IMG/VR virus record: IMGVR_UViG_3300010430_000004
Span: 104,537-168,536 of that record
DNA: 64,000 nucleotides
Origin: a virus
Strand: one strand, 5' to 3'
Part shown: piece after piece, positions 7,558-15,726 of the stretch
Position numbering within the stretch: the stretch's first letter is position 1
How the letters are laid out: each line of letters starts with the position of its first letter
Notes under the pieces: generated by a model
Seen by the model: only the letters and a program-made list of their open reading frames with translations
The model's database searches: none
Told to the model about the DNA's origin: nothing
Translations under genes and position numbers: made by a program

Positions 7558-7838
7558 AAACACTGAAAAAAATTAAACTAACTTCAGATTGTGGAACAAT
7601 GGCATGGACCGTTGATTTGCATGAAGTCGCCCACGATAGGGCCTGTTACTATTCCAAAAAAGACAGCGACAATGCCACTTATGAAGATGAATATGAATTT
7701 ACCTGTGAAGACGACTACGAAGCTGTTGATTGGTTACAAAACAATATGGACTGGTATAATTGTAGATCATTAAAGATGATTATGAATTTTGAAAAACCTT
7801 TAAACGAAGTAGATATTGACGATTGGGAGATAGTATAA
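7554..7838 (+). CDS. Acidic hypothetical protein
   Basis: 94 residues, ATGA overlap. Strongly acidic in the second half (EDEYEFTCEDDYEAVDWL), with a lysine-rich first strand. Unknown; acidic small phage proteins are sometimes DNA mimics or inhibitors, but nothing here proves that. Confidence 0.7.
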   Translation: MKTLKKIKLTSDCGTMAWTVDLHEVAHDRACYYSKKDSDNATYEDEYEFTCEDDYEAVDWLQNNMDWYNCRSLKMIMNFEKPLNEVDIDDWEIV

Positions 7839-8323
7839 TGGGCTTAGATATAGATGGAATAAAAATTATCAGAGAAGGAAAAACCGATGACACTGTTTTT
7901 GTATACGAAGGTTTTGAACGGTCCCTTAAAGATGAAGAAATAGTAAGTCTTGATTATGATGACGAAAATTGGGAATGCGTAGCTGACGGAATCTCTATGT
8001 CTTATGGATCATATAATGGATTTAGAAGAGTGCTGGCTGAAGCAGCCCTAAACACAAGTGTAGAAAATGTATGGAAATTGGCTGGAAATCTCAAAGATAG
8101 TGAACCTTATCCTTCTCCAATTTTTCATATACTTAATTTTGCAGACAATGAAGGTTTTATAGGCCCATCGGCTGTAAAAGAATTAGATAGTTATTTTGAT
8201 GAAAGACTTGAATATCTTAAGGAAGAGCTTTCGGATGATGAATACTATATGCACAAGGTTATTAGTTTAGCTGAATGTATTAAAGAAACTGCCAAAGAAA
8301 ATGGCTACTTGAGGTTTGGATAA
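7838..8323 (+). CDS. Hypothetical protein
   Basis: 161 residues. A TTG 15 bases upstream is also open, but the ATG in a TAATG overlap with the previous stop has GGGAGA at good spacing and is preferred. Acidic, mixed alpha/beta (IDGIKIIREGKTDDTVFVYE). No family is recognised. Confidence 0.7.
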   Translation: MGLDIDGIKIIREGKTDDTVFVYEGFERSLKDEEIVSLDYDDENWECVADGISMSYGSYNGFRRVLAEAALNTSVENVWKLAGNLKDSEPYPSPIFHILNFADNEGFIGPSAVKELDSYFDERLEYLKEELSDDEYYMHKVISLAECIKETAKENGYLRFG

Positions 8324-8898
8324 TGGGTAGAAAATTATCAAGGGCCTTGAACCCTAAACATGGTTGGCGAGAAGCTTTAGAAGATCTTAAGGATTTTTTA
8401 TGGTACGACCCAGCTAGTTGGTGTCGATCAAAAATTGAAATGCTTCAGAGAATGGTATATTGGGGCTGGCACATGAGATGGAGTTGGGACTTTGACGCTA
8501 GTACTATTTATGAAATGCTTTACAGAAAATTAGACAGAATTTACTGCTGTATGAGAGATCATTCCCATTGTGTATGGAACAGCAGCATCGAACAGCCTAG
8601 AATGAGAGAACTAAGAGAAGCTAGAGAAATCGCTAAAAGACTATGGGAAGATGACTATGATATGGCAGCTTTCTATGAGACTGAGGAAAAATACGGCAAG
8701 CTTAAATCATGGACTGAAAAAATTCCAAACAAACCTCTCTATAGATATCATTCTTTATGGGGAAATGACGAAGAAGTTGATAAGAAAGCTATAGTGTTTA
8801 ATCGTAGAAGAGATAAGCATTGGAGAGAAGTAAAAAAGCTTCATAAAGATCGTTTATTTTATTTGCTAAACAAAAACGTAGAGTATTGGTGGGACTGA
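8323..8898 (+). CDS. Trp-rich hypothetical protein
   Basis: 191 residues, TAATG start. Unusually rich in Trp, Arg and Tyr (YWGWHMRWSWDFDAS), largely helical, with the pattern W..D...IYEMLYRKLDRIY. Similar Trp-rich helical proteins are frequent hypothetical genes of large phages. Role unknown. Confidence 0.75.
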   Translation: MGRKLSRALNPKHGWREALEDLKDFLWYDPASWCRSKIEMLQRMVYWGWHMRWSWDFDASTIYEMLYRKLDRIYCCMRDHSHCVWNSSIEQPRMRELREAREIAKRLWEDDYDMAAFYETEEKYGKLKSWTEKIPNKPLYRYHSLWGNDEEVDKKAIVFNRRRDKHWREVKKLHKDRLFYLLNKNVEYWWD

Positions 8899-9128
8899 TG
8901 ATTCATCATTATCTTTATAAAAGCTTTTCAAATAAGACAAAAATAGCATACGTTAAGTTGACTTGTACTGGAGAAAAATATGTCTATGACGCTAAGGCCA
9001 GAAATGGTTGGTCGAATACCCCAAGTAGGGTTGCTCCAGTAACTACTAGTGCTAAATTAACTACTTGCCCATTGTGCAAGAAAAAACTAGTAGACAAGTT
9101 AGAAAGCCAATTAAAGGAGTTGAGATAA
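8898..9128 (+). CDS. Small protein with C-terminal CxxC
   Basis: 76 residues from the ATG in a TGATG overlap; an upstream TTG is less likely. Basic, with a CPLCKKK knuckle near residue 60 that alone could only half-coordinate a zinc. Cys27 (TCTG) may contribute. Unknown. Confidence 0.65.
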   Translation: MIHHYLYKSFSNKTKIAYVKLTCTGEKYVYDAKARNGWSNTPSRVAPVTTSAKLTTCPLCKKKLVDKLESQLKELR

Positions 9129-9388
9129 TGGAAATTTTATTTTTCATCATTCCAGTGTGGATTCTTATATTTGTAATGCTTGTTGTTTACAGCATTAGCA
9201 AGAAAAGATTAAAAGCATTCTTATTGCAGTTCTTAATATATGAGGTATTTTTTGCATTATTAGCCACGGTAGCTTTTCCAGTTTTTGGGACATTCTTTGG
9301 ATTTACTTCTTATACTGCTGCTGCAATGTTTTGTGCTTCTGACTTATTAGATTGGGTCAAAAAAATAGGAGAGAAAAATGAAAAGTAA
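9128..9388 (+). CDS. Membrane protein
   Basis: 86 residues, TAATG start. Two or three hydrophobic segments (LFFIIPVWILIFVMLVVY, FLIYEVFFALLATVAF) with a basic loop between. The C-terminus is charged. It opens a run of membrane and exported proteins (9128-10328). Confidence 0.7.
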   Translation: MEILFFIIPVWILIFVMLVVYSISKKRLKAFLLQFLIYEVFFALLATVAFPVFGTFFGFTSYTAAAMFCASDLLDWVKKIGEKNEK

Positions 9389-9650
9389 AACTACAATACT
9401 ATTATCTATACTGCCTTTAGTATTTGGATACTTGATTCTTATAGGGGTCAGCAATTCAGATGGGATGGAAGCTTTTAAAAAATCTGAACAAAAAACAGCA
9501 ACTTGTAGCCTCAAAGGATTTAAAGGTTTTCCAGAAAACGTAACCGGACCAGTTACCCTAGAGTTGGCCAAATTAATCACGGTTATGGTATCCAACGATG
9601 ATGAAAGTTTAGAAATTACCGTAGCAAAGAAAAGGTGCGAAATCAAATGA
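9378..9650 (+). CDS. Signal-anchored small protein
   Basis: 90 residues, 11-base overlap. The N-terminus KSKTTILLSILPLVFGYLIL is a typical signal anchor. The rest is soluble with two cysteines (ATCSLK, KRCEIK) that could form a disulfide outside the cytoplasm. Unknown role in the cell envelope. Confidence 0.65.
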   Translation: MKSKTTILLSILPLVFGYLILIGVSNSDGMEAFKKSEQKTATCSLKGFKGFPENVTGPVTLELAKLITVMVSNDDESLEITVAKKRCEIK

Positions 9651-9988
9651 AAATTTTATATATAATTTTATTAACTTTTGCTATACAATCAGCACAAGCT
9701 TTTACAGCAAAAGACGCAAAAACTTTGGCTAATATTAGTAATCTAACCACAGAAGCAGAAAATGACGCTGAAATATGCAAACTTAATATACTAAAAGATG
9801 TTAGAAAAAAAGCAACTAAAGGTTATTCAATCCTTTTCTTAATAATGAATGATAGAGACTCTTGCAGTTGGGGAAATGTCCCAGAACTAGTTTCTAAAAA
9901 ACTCGAAAAGATGGGATATAGTACGCATTTAGTTGAAGCTGGAATTAACGGTAATAAATGGACTAGAATATTGACGGTAGGGTGGTAA
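9647..9988 (+). CDS. Secreted protein with Sec signal peptide
   Basis: 113 residues from the ATG overlapping the previous stop; a GTG at 9635 is also in frame but would bury the signal. It has a classical signal peptide (basic K, hydrophobic ILYIILLTFAI, then QSAQA with AxA-type cleavage before FTAKD). The mature part (~94 residues) has two cysteines. It is probably periplasmic. Function unknown. Confidence 0.75.
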   Translation: MKILYIILLTFAIQSAQAFTAKDAKTLANISNLTTEAENDAEICKLNILKDVRKKATKGYSILFLIMNDRDSCSWGNVPELVSKKLEKMGYSTHLVEAGINGNKWTRILTVGW

Positions 9989-9989
9989 T

Positions 9990-10328
9990 ATGCAAGGCGC
10001 AATACTAAATGAATTATTAAGCACCATGGACGCTAAGATGTTCAATCTGGCTGTTCAGTTGTTGCTTTTCGGAGCTATCGGTTTTTGGCTAAAAGACATG
10101 AATAGTCGTATAGTAAATTATTACAAACTTAAGATGAGTGATTTTGGCCGTGGAACAAAAGTTCTTATACTAGGACACGAAGGATTTATTAGTCGGATCG
10201 GATTCAACGAAGTAGAGATTACTATAGATGTAGACAAGACCCTTTTCATTCCAGTAAATAAGTTTATAAGCACTGACAAGATCATTGTAGCTAAACAAGT
10301 TCACCAAAAAATAAGGGATGAGAAATGA
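9990..10328 (+). CDS. Membrane protein with MscS-like beta domain
   Basis: 112 residues. One membrane segment (FNLAVQLLLFGAIGFWL) is followed by a small beta domain: GTKVLILGHEGFISRIGF, then VEITIDVDKTLFIPVN. That order (G-x-V-x-I-x-G-x-x-G-x-V/I-x-x-I then I-P-N/V-N) resembles the soluble beta domain of mechanosensitive MscS channels. The pore helices of MscS are missing, so this is a domain resemblance only. Confidence 0.6.
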   Translation: MQGAILNELLSTMDAKMFNLAVQLLLFGAIGFWLKDMNSRIVNYYKLKMSDFGRGTKVLILGHEGFISRIGFNEVEITIDVDKTLFIPVNKFISTDKIIVAKQVHQKIRDEK

Positions 10329-10555
10329 GTAAGGTTAGATTTAAGAGATATATGCACTCTAATAAAGAAGACAATTATGACCTTGAAGAAACATTCAAAG
10401 ACAACGAACTGCTGTATTGTGGATATGAAGAAGAGTTGGTATATGAGTATGATACCCTTACTAAAGAATTAAAACTTATAGGAGCTGGTGGATATTTTCT
10501 AGGCGATGAAAAAATTTCAGAAAGTGAATTAACGGAGATAAAGGAATATGACTAA
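10325..10555 (+). CDS. Small acidic hypothetical protein
   Basis: 76 residues, ATGA overlap. A basic beginning (KVRFKRYMH) and an acidic remainder with several Tyr (YCGYEEELVYEYD). No family is recognised. Confidence 0.65.
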   Translation: MSKVRFKRYMHSNKEDNYDLEETFKDNELLYCGYEEELVYEYDTLTKELKLIGAGGYFLGDEKISESELTEIKEYD

Positions 10556-10787
10556 AAAATACGATCCAGATATGCAAAATTTACCATCTATAGAAATAGA
10601 TTATGGTCTAGTTCCTGAAATCTATGATGGAATAGTGCAAGATATGCACAAAGGGTACCTTACAGTTAAAGTAAATGGTCAAGAAATAGAAGATAGAGTT
10701 ACTGCTAACCTTATAGAAAAATTAATAGGTTGTGTAGATCACGAAACTCTTATTGGAATACTTAAAGATATAAGGGATTATAAATGA
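10548..10787 (+). CDS. Small hypothetical protein
   Basis: 79 residues, 8-base overlap. It contains a short beta stretch (GYLTVKVNGQEIEDRV) then helices. No family is recognised. Confidence 0.65.
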   Translation: MTKKYDPDMQNLPSIEIDYGLVPEIYDGIVQDMHKGYLTVKVNGQEIEDRVTANLIEKLIGCVDHETLIGILKDIRDYK

Positions 10788-11359
10788 TTAGTGTTGAAAA
10801 GAAAACTGTAGAGAAGTACACAGTAAGAGGCGATGGCCTTAGCTGGAGCATATTCACCCTAGATGATGAAACTGGCGATATCAGTGTTCAATCTGATTGG
10901 GGCAACTACTCTTATATATGGAATTGCAGAGGGAATGGAAAGTCCCTAAAAGACTTTTTAATCACCGCTGGTGTTGGCTACGTTAAAGACAAATTTAGTT
11001 ACCCATGTAACGGCGGCAAAAAACACGTTTATCGTAAAGAATCCCTTGACAACTTTAAAAGAGATATTATTAATGCTAGAAGAGATCATCAAATTCCTAA
11101 ACATTATGCTAGATCTTTTTACGAAGCTCTTGATCATTTAGATCTACATGGAGATATCAATACTGTATATCATAGCGTTGAAAATATGGTTAGCTATTTG
11201 CAAGACAGCTGTGAGTTAGATTTATTTGACGATGGACCTTGGAGTGATGACTATGATTTTATGGAAAATGTAGTGGTTGGTTGTTCTCCACAGCTTAACA
11301 CTTTTATGGAAAAAGTTTGGCCAGTATTTATAGACGCTTTGAAAAAGGAAAGAAAATGA
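10784..11359 (+). CDS. Hypothetical protein
   Basis: 191 residues, ATGA overlap. N-terminal beta-rich half (GDGLSWSIFTLDDETGDISV), C-terminal helical acidic half. The N-terminus resembles small beta domains of other phage hypothetical proteins, but no family is recognised. Confidence 0.7.
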   Translation: MISVEKKTVEKYTVRGDGLSWSIFTLDDETGDISVQSDWGNYSYIWNCRGNGKSLKDFLITAGVGYVKDKFSYPCNGGKKHVYRKESLDNFKRDIINARRDHQIPKHYARSFYEALDHLDLHGDINTVYHSVENMVSYLQDSCELDLFDDGPWSDDYDFMENVVVGCSPQLNTFMEKVWPVFIDALKKERK

Positions 11360-11625
11360 CTGAAGAAAAACTAGACTACTATATGAATAGAAAAGAACAA
11401 ATTACCCTAGCTGAATCTAAGACTTTAAGGGCCAACTCTGCTCAGTGGAGGAAATTGTATTCTAAAATGGACGACAAAGCTTTGTTGAGTGTAGTCGATA
11501 ATTTTCTTAACAATATATTCATAGAAGATACTGGAACTTATGATAGTCAACTGGTTCACACTATTGTACCGTTACTTGTTAAACGTATAGATCCCAATCA
11601 TAAAAGAAGCAATGACAGATACTAA
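11356..11625 (+). CDS. Small hypothetical protein
   Basis: 89 residues from the ATG overlapping the previous stop (an upstream ATG in frame would overlap much more). Helical, with a basic end. No family is recognised. Confidence 0.65.
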   Translation: MTEEKLDYYMNRKEQITLAESKTLRANSAQWRKLYSKMDDKALLSVVDNFLNNIFIEDTGTYDSQLVHTIVPLLVKRIDPNHKRSNDRY

Positions 11626-11866
11626 TTGGAGTGCTTGCTATATATGTCAGGGAGATTTGCCCGATGACTACGAGTATGCCACCTGTTGTTCAGGAAGGGA
11701 GTGTGGTTGTATGGGAATGCCTATAGAAGTTCCTATATGCTCTTATGATTGTGAAAGATTGAACGGTAGAATGTTTATGGATTATTCTATAGAAGTAAAT
11801 ATTAAAAGCTGGTATCCTGCTTGGCTGGTTAAATTAATAGTAAAATATAAGATTTGGAGAAATTAA
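11612..11866 (+). CDS. Cys-rich zinc-binding protein
   Basis: 84 residues. The first half carries ten cysteines (CYICQG, CCSGRECGC, PICSYDCE), enough for two zinc sites. An amphipathic helical tail (WYPAWLVKLIVKYKIW) could touch membrane. It sits directly before nrdB and overlaps it by one base. Redox or scaffold roles are possible; not assigned. Confidence 0.65.
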   Translation: MTDTNWSACYICQGDLPDDYEYATCCSGRECGCMGMPIEVPICSYDCERLNGRMFMDYSIEVNIKSWYPAWLVKLIVKYKIWRN

Positions 11867-12828
11867 TGAGTATATTTAAACCTAGAGTAGTTTATAAGCC
11901 TTTCGAATACCCATGGGCTGAAGAGTATACTGAGAAACAACAAATGGCTCACTGGCTTAAATCTGAAGTGCCCATGAGTAGTGACATTAATGATTGGAAA
12001 ACCAAACTGTCTGAGTCTGAAAAGAATCTTATAGGAAATATATTAAAAGGCTTTACCCAAGTAGAGGTTATTGTGGGAGATTATTGGACAACCAAGGTTC
12101 CTTACTGGTTTCCTAAACCTGAGATTATTGCTGCTGCCATTACTCTAGGAAGCTTTGAAGTCATTCACCAACAAGCCTATAGTCATCTCAACGATAGCCT
12201 TGGGTTAGATAACTACTCAGAATTTTTAGATGATGAGGCTACTAAAAATAAGCTAGACCTTTTAGTGGCTACTAAGAACAAAAACAAAGAAGAAATAGCT
12301 AGGAGTCTTGCCATATTTAGTGCATTTGGAGAAGGCGTACAATTATTCAGTAGCTTTGCTATTCTTATGAGCTTTAGCCTAAGAAACCTTATGAAAGGCG
12401 TAGGCCAAATAGTGAGTTGGAGCGTTAGAGACGAATCTCTACATTCTAATTTTGGCTGTAAACTATTCAGAGAAGTTATTAGAGAGAACCCTGAGATCTG
12501 GACAGATGATTTTAAAAAGACTATTTATGACGCTGCACGACTAGTTGTTGAGTTAGAAGATGCTTTCATTGACAAGGCTTTTGAATTAGGTAATATTCCA
12601 GGGCTAACTAAAGAAGACATGAAAGCATTTATCAGACATAGAGCCAGCACCAAGCTAGGCGATCTTGGGCTAAAAATGAATTGGAAAAATATAGACCAAG
12701 CTGCATTAGACAGAATGGATTGGTTCGATAACTTAACGGCTGGAGTAAATCATCAAGACTTTTTTGCAGGTCGCGTAACAGATTACTCAAAAGGGCACGT
12801 AGACTTTAGTGGGATATTTACAAAATGA
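11866..12828 (+). CDS. nrdB: Ribonucleotide reductase class I, beta subunit
   Basis: 320 residues, TAATG start. Di-iron ligands are visible: D72 (VGDYW), E98 and H101 (FEVIHQQAY), E156 (FGEGVQLF), E190 and H193 (DESLH). The radical tyrosine is Y105, four residues after H101 as in E. coli NrdB. With NrdA (16346) it makes dNTPs from host NDPs for phage DNA synthesis. The two subunit genes are about 3.5 kb apart with 14 small genes between, unlike the usual adjacent nrdAB. Confidence 0.95.
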   Translation: MSIFKPRVVYKPFEYPWAEEYTEKQQMAHWLKSEVPMSSDINDWKTKLSESEKNLIGNILKGFTQVEVIVGDYWTTKVPYWFPKPEIIAAAITLGSFEVIHQQAYSHLNDSLGLDNYSEFLDDEATKNKLDLLVATKNKNKEEIARSLAIFSAFGEGVQLFSSFAILMSFSLRNLMKGVGQIVSWSVRDESLHSNFGCKLFREVIRENPEIWTDDFKKTIYDAARLVVELEDAFIDKAFELGNIPGLTKEDMKAFIRHRASTKLGDLGLKMNWKNIDQAALDRMDWFDNLTAGVNHQDFFAGRVTDYSKGHVDFSGIFTK

Positions 12829-13121
12829 TAGATTTTTATGAAAAAGTTCTCAATACTAAAATTGAAAGCCATGACTTTAACGACCCTATTACTCTTAAGA
12901 GGTATCTTCAAAAATTACTAACTACTCTTATAGATGAGGAAGAAAGCTTTAGTGGCAAGAGACCTTTCGGAAACTCTGGATGGCTATGGGACGTATATCT
13001 AGCTTTAATAAAAGCCGGACATATTCCAGGCAAATTAGATGAAGATGGATATATTGAAGAAATTGAAACCAAAGACGCTGATAATTTAATCAATAATTGT
13101 ATAGAGCACTTATTCAAATGA
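12825..13121 (+). CDS. Conserved phage hypothetical protein
   Basis: 98 residues, ATGA overlap with nrdB. The segment FSGKRPFGNSGWLWDVYLAL followed by AGHIPGKLDEDGY matches a layout seen in small proteins of many unrelated phages and prophages (from memory of the family; no name known). Function unknown. Confidence 0.75.
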   Translation: MIDFYEKVLNTKIESHDFNDPITLKRYLQKLLTTLIDEEESFSGKRPFGNSGWLWDVYLALIKAGHIPGKLDEDGYIEEIETKDADNLINNCIEHLFK

Positions 13122-13309
13122 GTATATTCTATACTAAATATTTTCAAATATTTGAAGGCGAAAACAGAGAAAGCTTATTGTTTGGAATTGGAATAGGCAC
13201 TTGTTATGTATGTTCTGATGATGATGATTTTAAGGCTATTTCAATAGATATCATTTTTATAAAACATTTCAATATTTTAATTAGATATAAAACTGTAAAA
13301 AAATACTAG
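13118..13309 (+). CDS. Small hypothetical protein
   Basis: 63 residues from the ATG overlapping the previous stop. Hydrophobic with alternating beta pattern (LLFGIGIGTCYVC), acidic loop and basic tail. The downstream promoter overlaps its last codons. Unknown. Confidence 0.6.
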   Translation: MSIFYTKYFQIFEGENRESLLFGIGIGTCYVCSDDDDFKAISIDIIFIKHFNILIRYKTVKKY

Positions 13310-13335
13310 CATTTTGTTTGCTTTCATGTTATGAT
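13307..13335 (+). promoter_or_regulatory. Phage promoter, class TAGCAT-17-TATGAT
   Basis: TAGCAT, 17 bases, TATGAT with CATGT before the -10. The leader reads AAATCTAACTGGAGG before the ATG at 13355, nearly identical to the leader at 50818. Confidence 0.85.
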
Positions 13336-13354
13336 AAATCTAACTGGAGGAATT

Positions 13355-13747
13355 ATGGAAAACAATAAATTAGAAAAAATGTTAACATCATTTTTAGAGC
13401 GTCTTGATAAAATTGAAGACTTTGCTATTGAACACGCTCCTGATTTTGTTAAAGATATAGTTAAGGTAGAGTACGTTAAGCTTCAAAATCAAATAATTCA
13501 TAGTACAATTATCTTTGTTATAGCTGCCACTTATATTGCTGGTTTCTTTTATTTCATAGGAATTGAAGATTCTGATAATTTTGGAAAACAGTTAGTTTTT
13601 GGCATTCCAGCTATTATAGCATTTCTAGGGGTTATTGGTTCTATTTTTGACGGAATCAATGAAATTCTCGAATATAGAGAAATGAAAGCTTCTGAAAGAT
13701 TGGTAGCCATTAATGGAATAAGCAAACTTCTTAAGGGAAAATTCTAA
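13355..13747 (+). CDS. Two-pass membrane protein
   Basis: 130 residues, first gene after a promoter with GGAGG. A charged amphipathic N-terminal ~55 residues, then two membrane segments (STIIFVIAATYIAGFFYFI, LVFGIPAIIAFLGVIGSIF) and a charged C-terminus. The topology suits a small envelope protein; no holin family is recognised. Confidence 0.75.
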   Translation: MENNKLEKMLTSFLERLDKIEDFAIEHAPDFVKDIVKVEYVKLQNQIIHSTIIFVIAATYIAGFFYFIGIEDSDNFGKQLVFGIPAIIAFLGVIGSIFDGINEILEYREMKASERLVAINGISKLLKGKF

Positions 13748-13944
13748 TGAAATACTCAAAAACAGCTACTATTTTAGCAATGTATGGAGCAGCTTTTTAC
13801 CTTATAATGGATCCTTTCATTTTTACTGGAGTGCTTTTGTTGTTTATTGGAACAGACCTAGAAAGTAGATGGCTTAGTGGGCCTGTATTAAAGAAACCTA
13901 AAAAAGGTGGCCTTGATCGCTGGCTGAATAGGCATAAAAAATGA
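13747..13944 (+). CDS. Small membrane protein
   Basis: 65 residues, TAATG start. A hydrophobic N-terminal half (ILAMYGAAFYLIMDPFIF, TGVLLLFIG) and a basic tail (KKPKKGGLDRWLNRHKK). Probably one or two membrane passes. Unknown. Confidence 0.7.
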   Translation: MKYSKTATILAMYGAAFYLIMDPFIFTGVLLLFIGTDLESRWLSGPVLKKPKKGGLDRWLNRHKK

Positions 13945-14246
13945 TTTATTTATTTGAAGACTATAGCGGAGAAGATTGGTCTGCCAATGATTATATGAAA
14001 TATATTGACTGCTTTGGCAGCATTGAAGATCTTGAAAAACGCTTAATGATGGGTGATCTTAGCGCATACGAAGATTACAGAATTATGGAAAACGGTAATT
14101 GGAGAGACGTTAAATTAAAGCAGCATTATAAAAAAGTAACATCAATAAAAGATAAAATTATCACTGATGCTTATGGAAATGAACACACTATTCCAACAGA
14201 AGTGACAAATAATGAAAAAGACTATATAACTGTGGAGTACTCGTGA
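13941..14246 (+). CDS. Hypothetical protein
   Basis: 101 residues, ATGA overlap. Acidic N-terminus (YLFEDYSGEDWSANDY), beta-rich C-terminus. No family is recognised. Confidence 0.65.
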   Translation: MIYLFEDYSGEDWSANDYMKYIDCFGSIEDLEKRLMMGDLSAYEDYRIMENGNWRDVKLKQHYKKVTSIKDKIITDAYGNEHTIPTEVTNNEKDYITVEYS

Positions 14247-14314
14247 CTATTGGAATGTGGTTCTTTTTAATAATGATTCTGTGGTGTGGACACGTACCAA
14301 AAAATAGGAAGTGA
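14243..14314 (+). CDS. Possible membrane microprotein
   Basis: 23 residues from a GTG overlapping the previous TGA: one hydrophobic stretch (IGMWFFLIMILWC) and a basic tail. The otherwise unexplained 69-base gap and the coupled start are the only support. Confidence 0.35.
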   Translation: MTIGMWFFLIMILWCGHVPKNRK

Positions 14315-14315
14315 T

Positions 14316-14615
14316 GTGGATAGCCTTAAAAATATGCTTAAAAAATATTACAAATTCTATAGAGCGCCACTTAACGAAGATCTTGAGCTTGATCTTGAAA
14401 AAATAGTAAACGATGTTGGCACTCATTTTTATAATATGGGCAGAATAACCGAACTAGATAAAATGAAAAGAATCAAAAGAGAAGTTATGAGCACTATGAT
14501 ACTTTGTGATGCTTGTGATCTTCAGGTTCCAGAGATGGCTTGTACTTGTTATGAAGTCGATATTATAGACGTATTGGACAATATTAAAAAAATACTAGGA
14601 GAAAACGATGGATAA
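14316..14615 (+). CDS. Small helical protein with Cys cluster
   Basis: 99 residues from GTG 14316, which has AGGAAG at good spacing; the frame stays open to 14286. Helical, with a cluster CDACDLQVPEMACTCYE near the C-terminus that could hold zinc. Unknown. Confidence 0.6.
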   Translation: MDSLKNMLKKYYKFYRAPLNEDLELDLEKIVNDVGTHFYNMGRITELDKMKRIKREVMSTMILCDACDLQVPEMACTCYEVDIIDVLDNIKKILGENDG

Positions 14616-14775
14616 AACTGAAGTTGTTGAAAGGCTTAAAGAAATGGCAGCTGATCTTCAAGAGCTGGGGTTTATACTAACCAACCATGAAGAACAAGAT
14701 GCTTATGAGATTTTAAACGATGCTGCTGATCTAGTAAATGAAGCCGCCGATACCATAGACGTAGGTGAAGAATGA
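14608..14775 (+). CDS. Small acidic helical protein
   Basis: 55 residues with AGGAG before the ATG, overlapping both neighbours by 4-8 bases. Acidic and fully helix-forming (VVERLKEMAADLQELGF, then AYEILNDAADLVNEAADTI), with heptad-like repeats of Ala and Leu. It probably forms a coiled coil or helical bundle. Confidence 0.65.
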   Translation: MDKTEVVERLKEMAADLQELGFILTNHEEQDAYEILNDAADLVNEAADTIDVGEE

Positions 14776-14972
14776 GTAATAAAATGATGAGCACTCACGA
14801 TTTGCATTGCCCTAACTGTCACACAGAGGTTGATCCAGATACTTTGCAGCAACTATGTTTTGAACCTTATAATGGAATCTACTTTGAATGTGACGATTGT
14901 AAGCATGGATATTCTCTCAATATATATGTAGAAGCCCAATTAATCAGTGAACCAGAGACAGATGATGAGTAG
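14772..14972 (+). CDS. Zinc-ribbon protein
   Basis: 66 residues, ATGA overlap. Two knuckles, CPNC and CDDC, about 25 residues apart make a classic zinc ribbon; the tail is acidic. Such small ribbons in phages often bind nucleic acid or RNA polymerase, but this one is unassigned. Confidence 0.7.
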   Translation: MSNKMMSTHDLHCPNCHTEVDPDTLQQLCFEPYNGIYFECDDCKHGYSLNIYVEAQLISEPETDDE

Positions 14973-15195
14973 TGCTTATATAACTTTAAAAGGCAGGTAT
15001 AAGTTTTTTCAAGACTTTTCAACAGTAATTATAGATTTTAAAAGAGCCAAAAAATTTGAAGTGGTAGATGAAGTAAACGGCCTTTTAAGACTAAGAGCCA
15101 AAAACTTTGGTATTCTTGGCAAGAAAAATCAGTATGGAAATGGCTGCTTATATTTAAGCCCTAAAAATATAAAAGGAATACAAGATGAGCGATAA
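14962..15195 (+). CDS. Small hypothetical protein
   Basis: 77 residues; two adjacent ATGs (14962, 14965) are possible starts and both beat the in-frame upstream codon at 14947. Basic, beta-rich (YITLKGRYKFF, TVIIDFKRAKKFEVVDEV). Unknown. Confidence 0.6.
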   Translation: MMSSAYITLKGRYKFFQDFSTVIIDFKRAKKFEVVDEVNGLLRLRAKNFGILGKKNQYGNGCLYLSPKNIKGIQDER

Positions 15196-15463
15196 AATGA
15201 GCGAAGAATACGGAAAAAGTAAGAGTTTTTTACAAGCATTAGATGAATTTTCTACAGAGCTTATGAAAGATTGGATGGAAGTAGAAGAGATTGTTCTAAA
15301 AAAGCACAGCTTTATCAAAGCAGTAATGCAAACAATGCCAACTGAAATTGAATACAGAAAACCTTCAGAAAAAGACTTTCTAGCAAGAGCCCTTGAAGAG
15401 GGGTGTTTTGAAATTTATACCCATGCAAATAGAGTCACTATTAGATTGAAGGATGAGGAGTAA
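15185..15463 (+). CDS. Small hypothetical protein
   Basis: 92 residues, 11-base overlap. Helical acidic N-terminal half, then a short beta segment (CFEIYTHANRVTIRLKDEE). No family is recognised. Confidence 0.65.
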   Translation: MSDKMSEEYGKSKSFLQALDEFSTELMKDWMEVEEIVLKKHSFIKAVMQTMPTEIEYRKPSEKDFLARALEEGCFEIYTHANRVTIRLKDEE

Positions 15464-15726
15464 TGGAATTTTTTAGGAAATGTTTAAGCAAAACCACCAG
15501 TTCAGATTGGGCGTTTTTATTGGTTCAATTTGGTCTTTTGATTTATGGTGTTTATGAAGAAAAACCTGATCTTTTATTTATAATAATTGTAGCTATTAGT
15601 TTAGGCTTTTTGTCCAGTCAACTAATATTTAGTGCTTTGCATGACGTAGTAATGGATGAAGCAAATGATCTTATAGATATTCAAAAAAAATATATAAAAA
15701 TACTTAAGGAAAAAGATGAAAGTTGA
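15463..15726 (+). CDS. Two-pass membrane protein
   Basis: 87 residues, TAATG start. Two hydrophobic segments (FLLVQFGLLIYGVY, LLFIIIVAISLGFLSSQL) and a charged C-terminal helix. It lies immediately before the Tat-signal gene with an 11-base overlap. Confidence 0.7.
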   Translation: MEFFRKCLSKTTSSDWAFLLVQFGLLIYGVYEEKPDLLFIIIVAISLGFLSSQLIFSALHDVVMDEANDLIDIQKKYIKILKEKDES

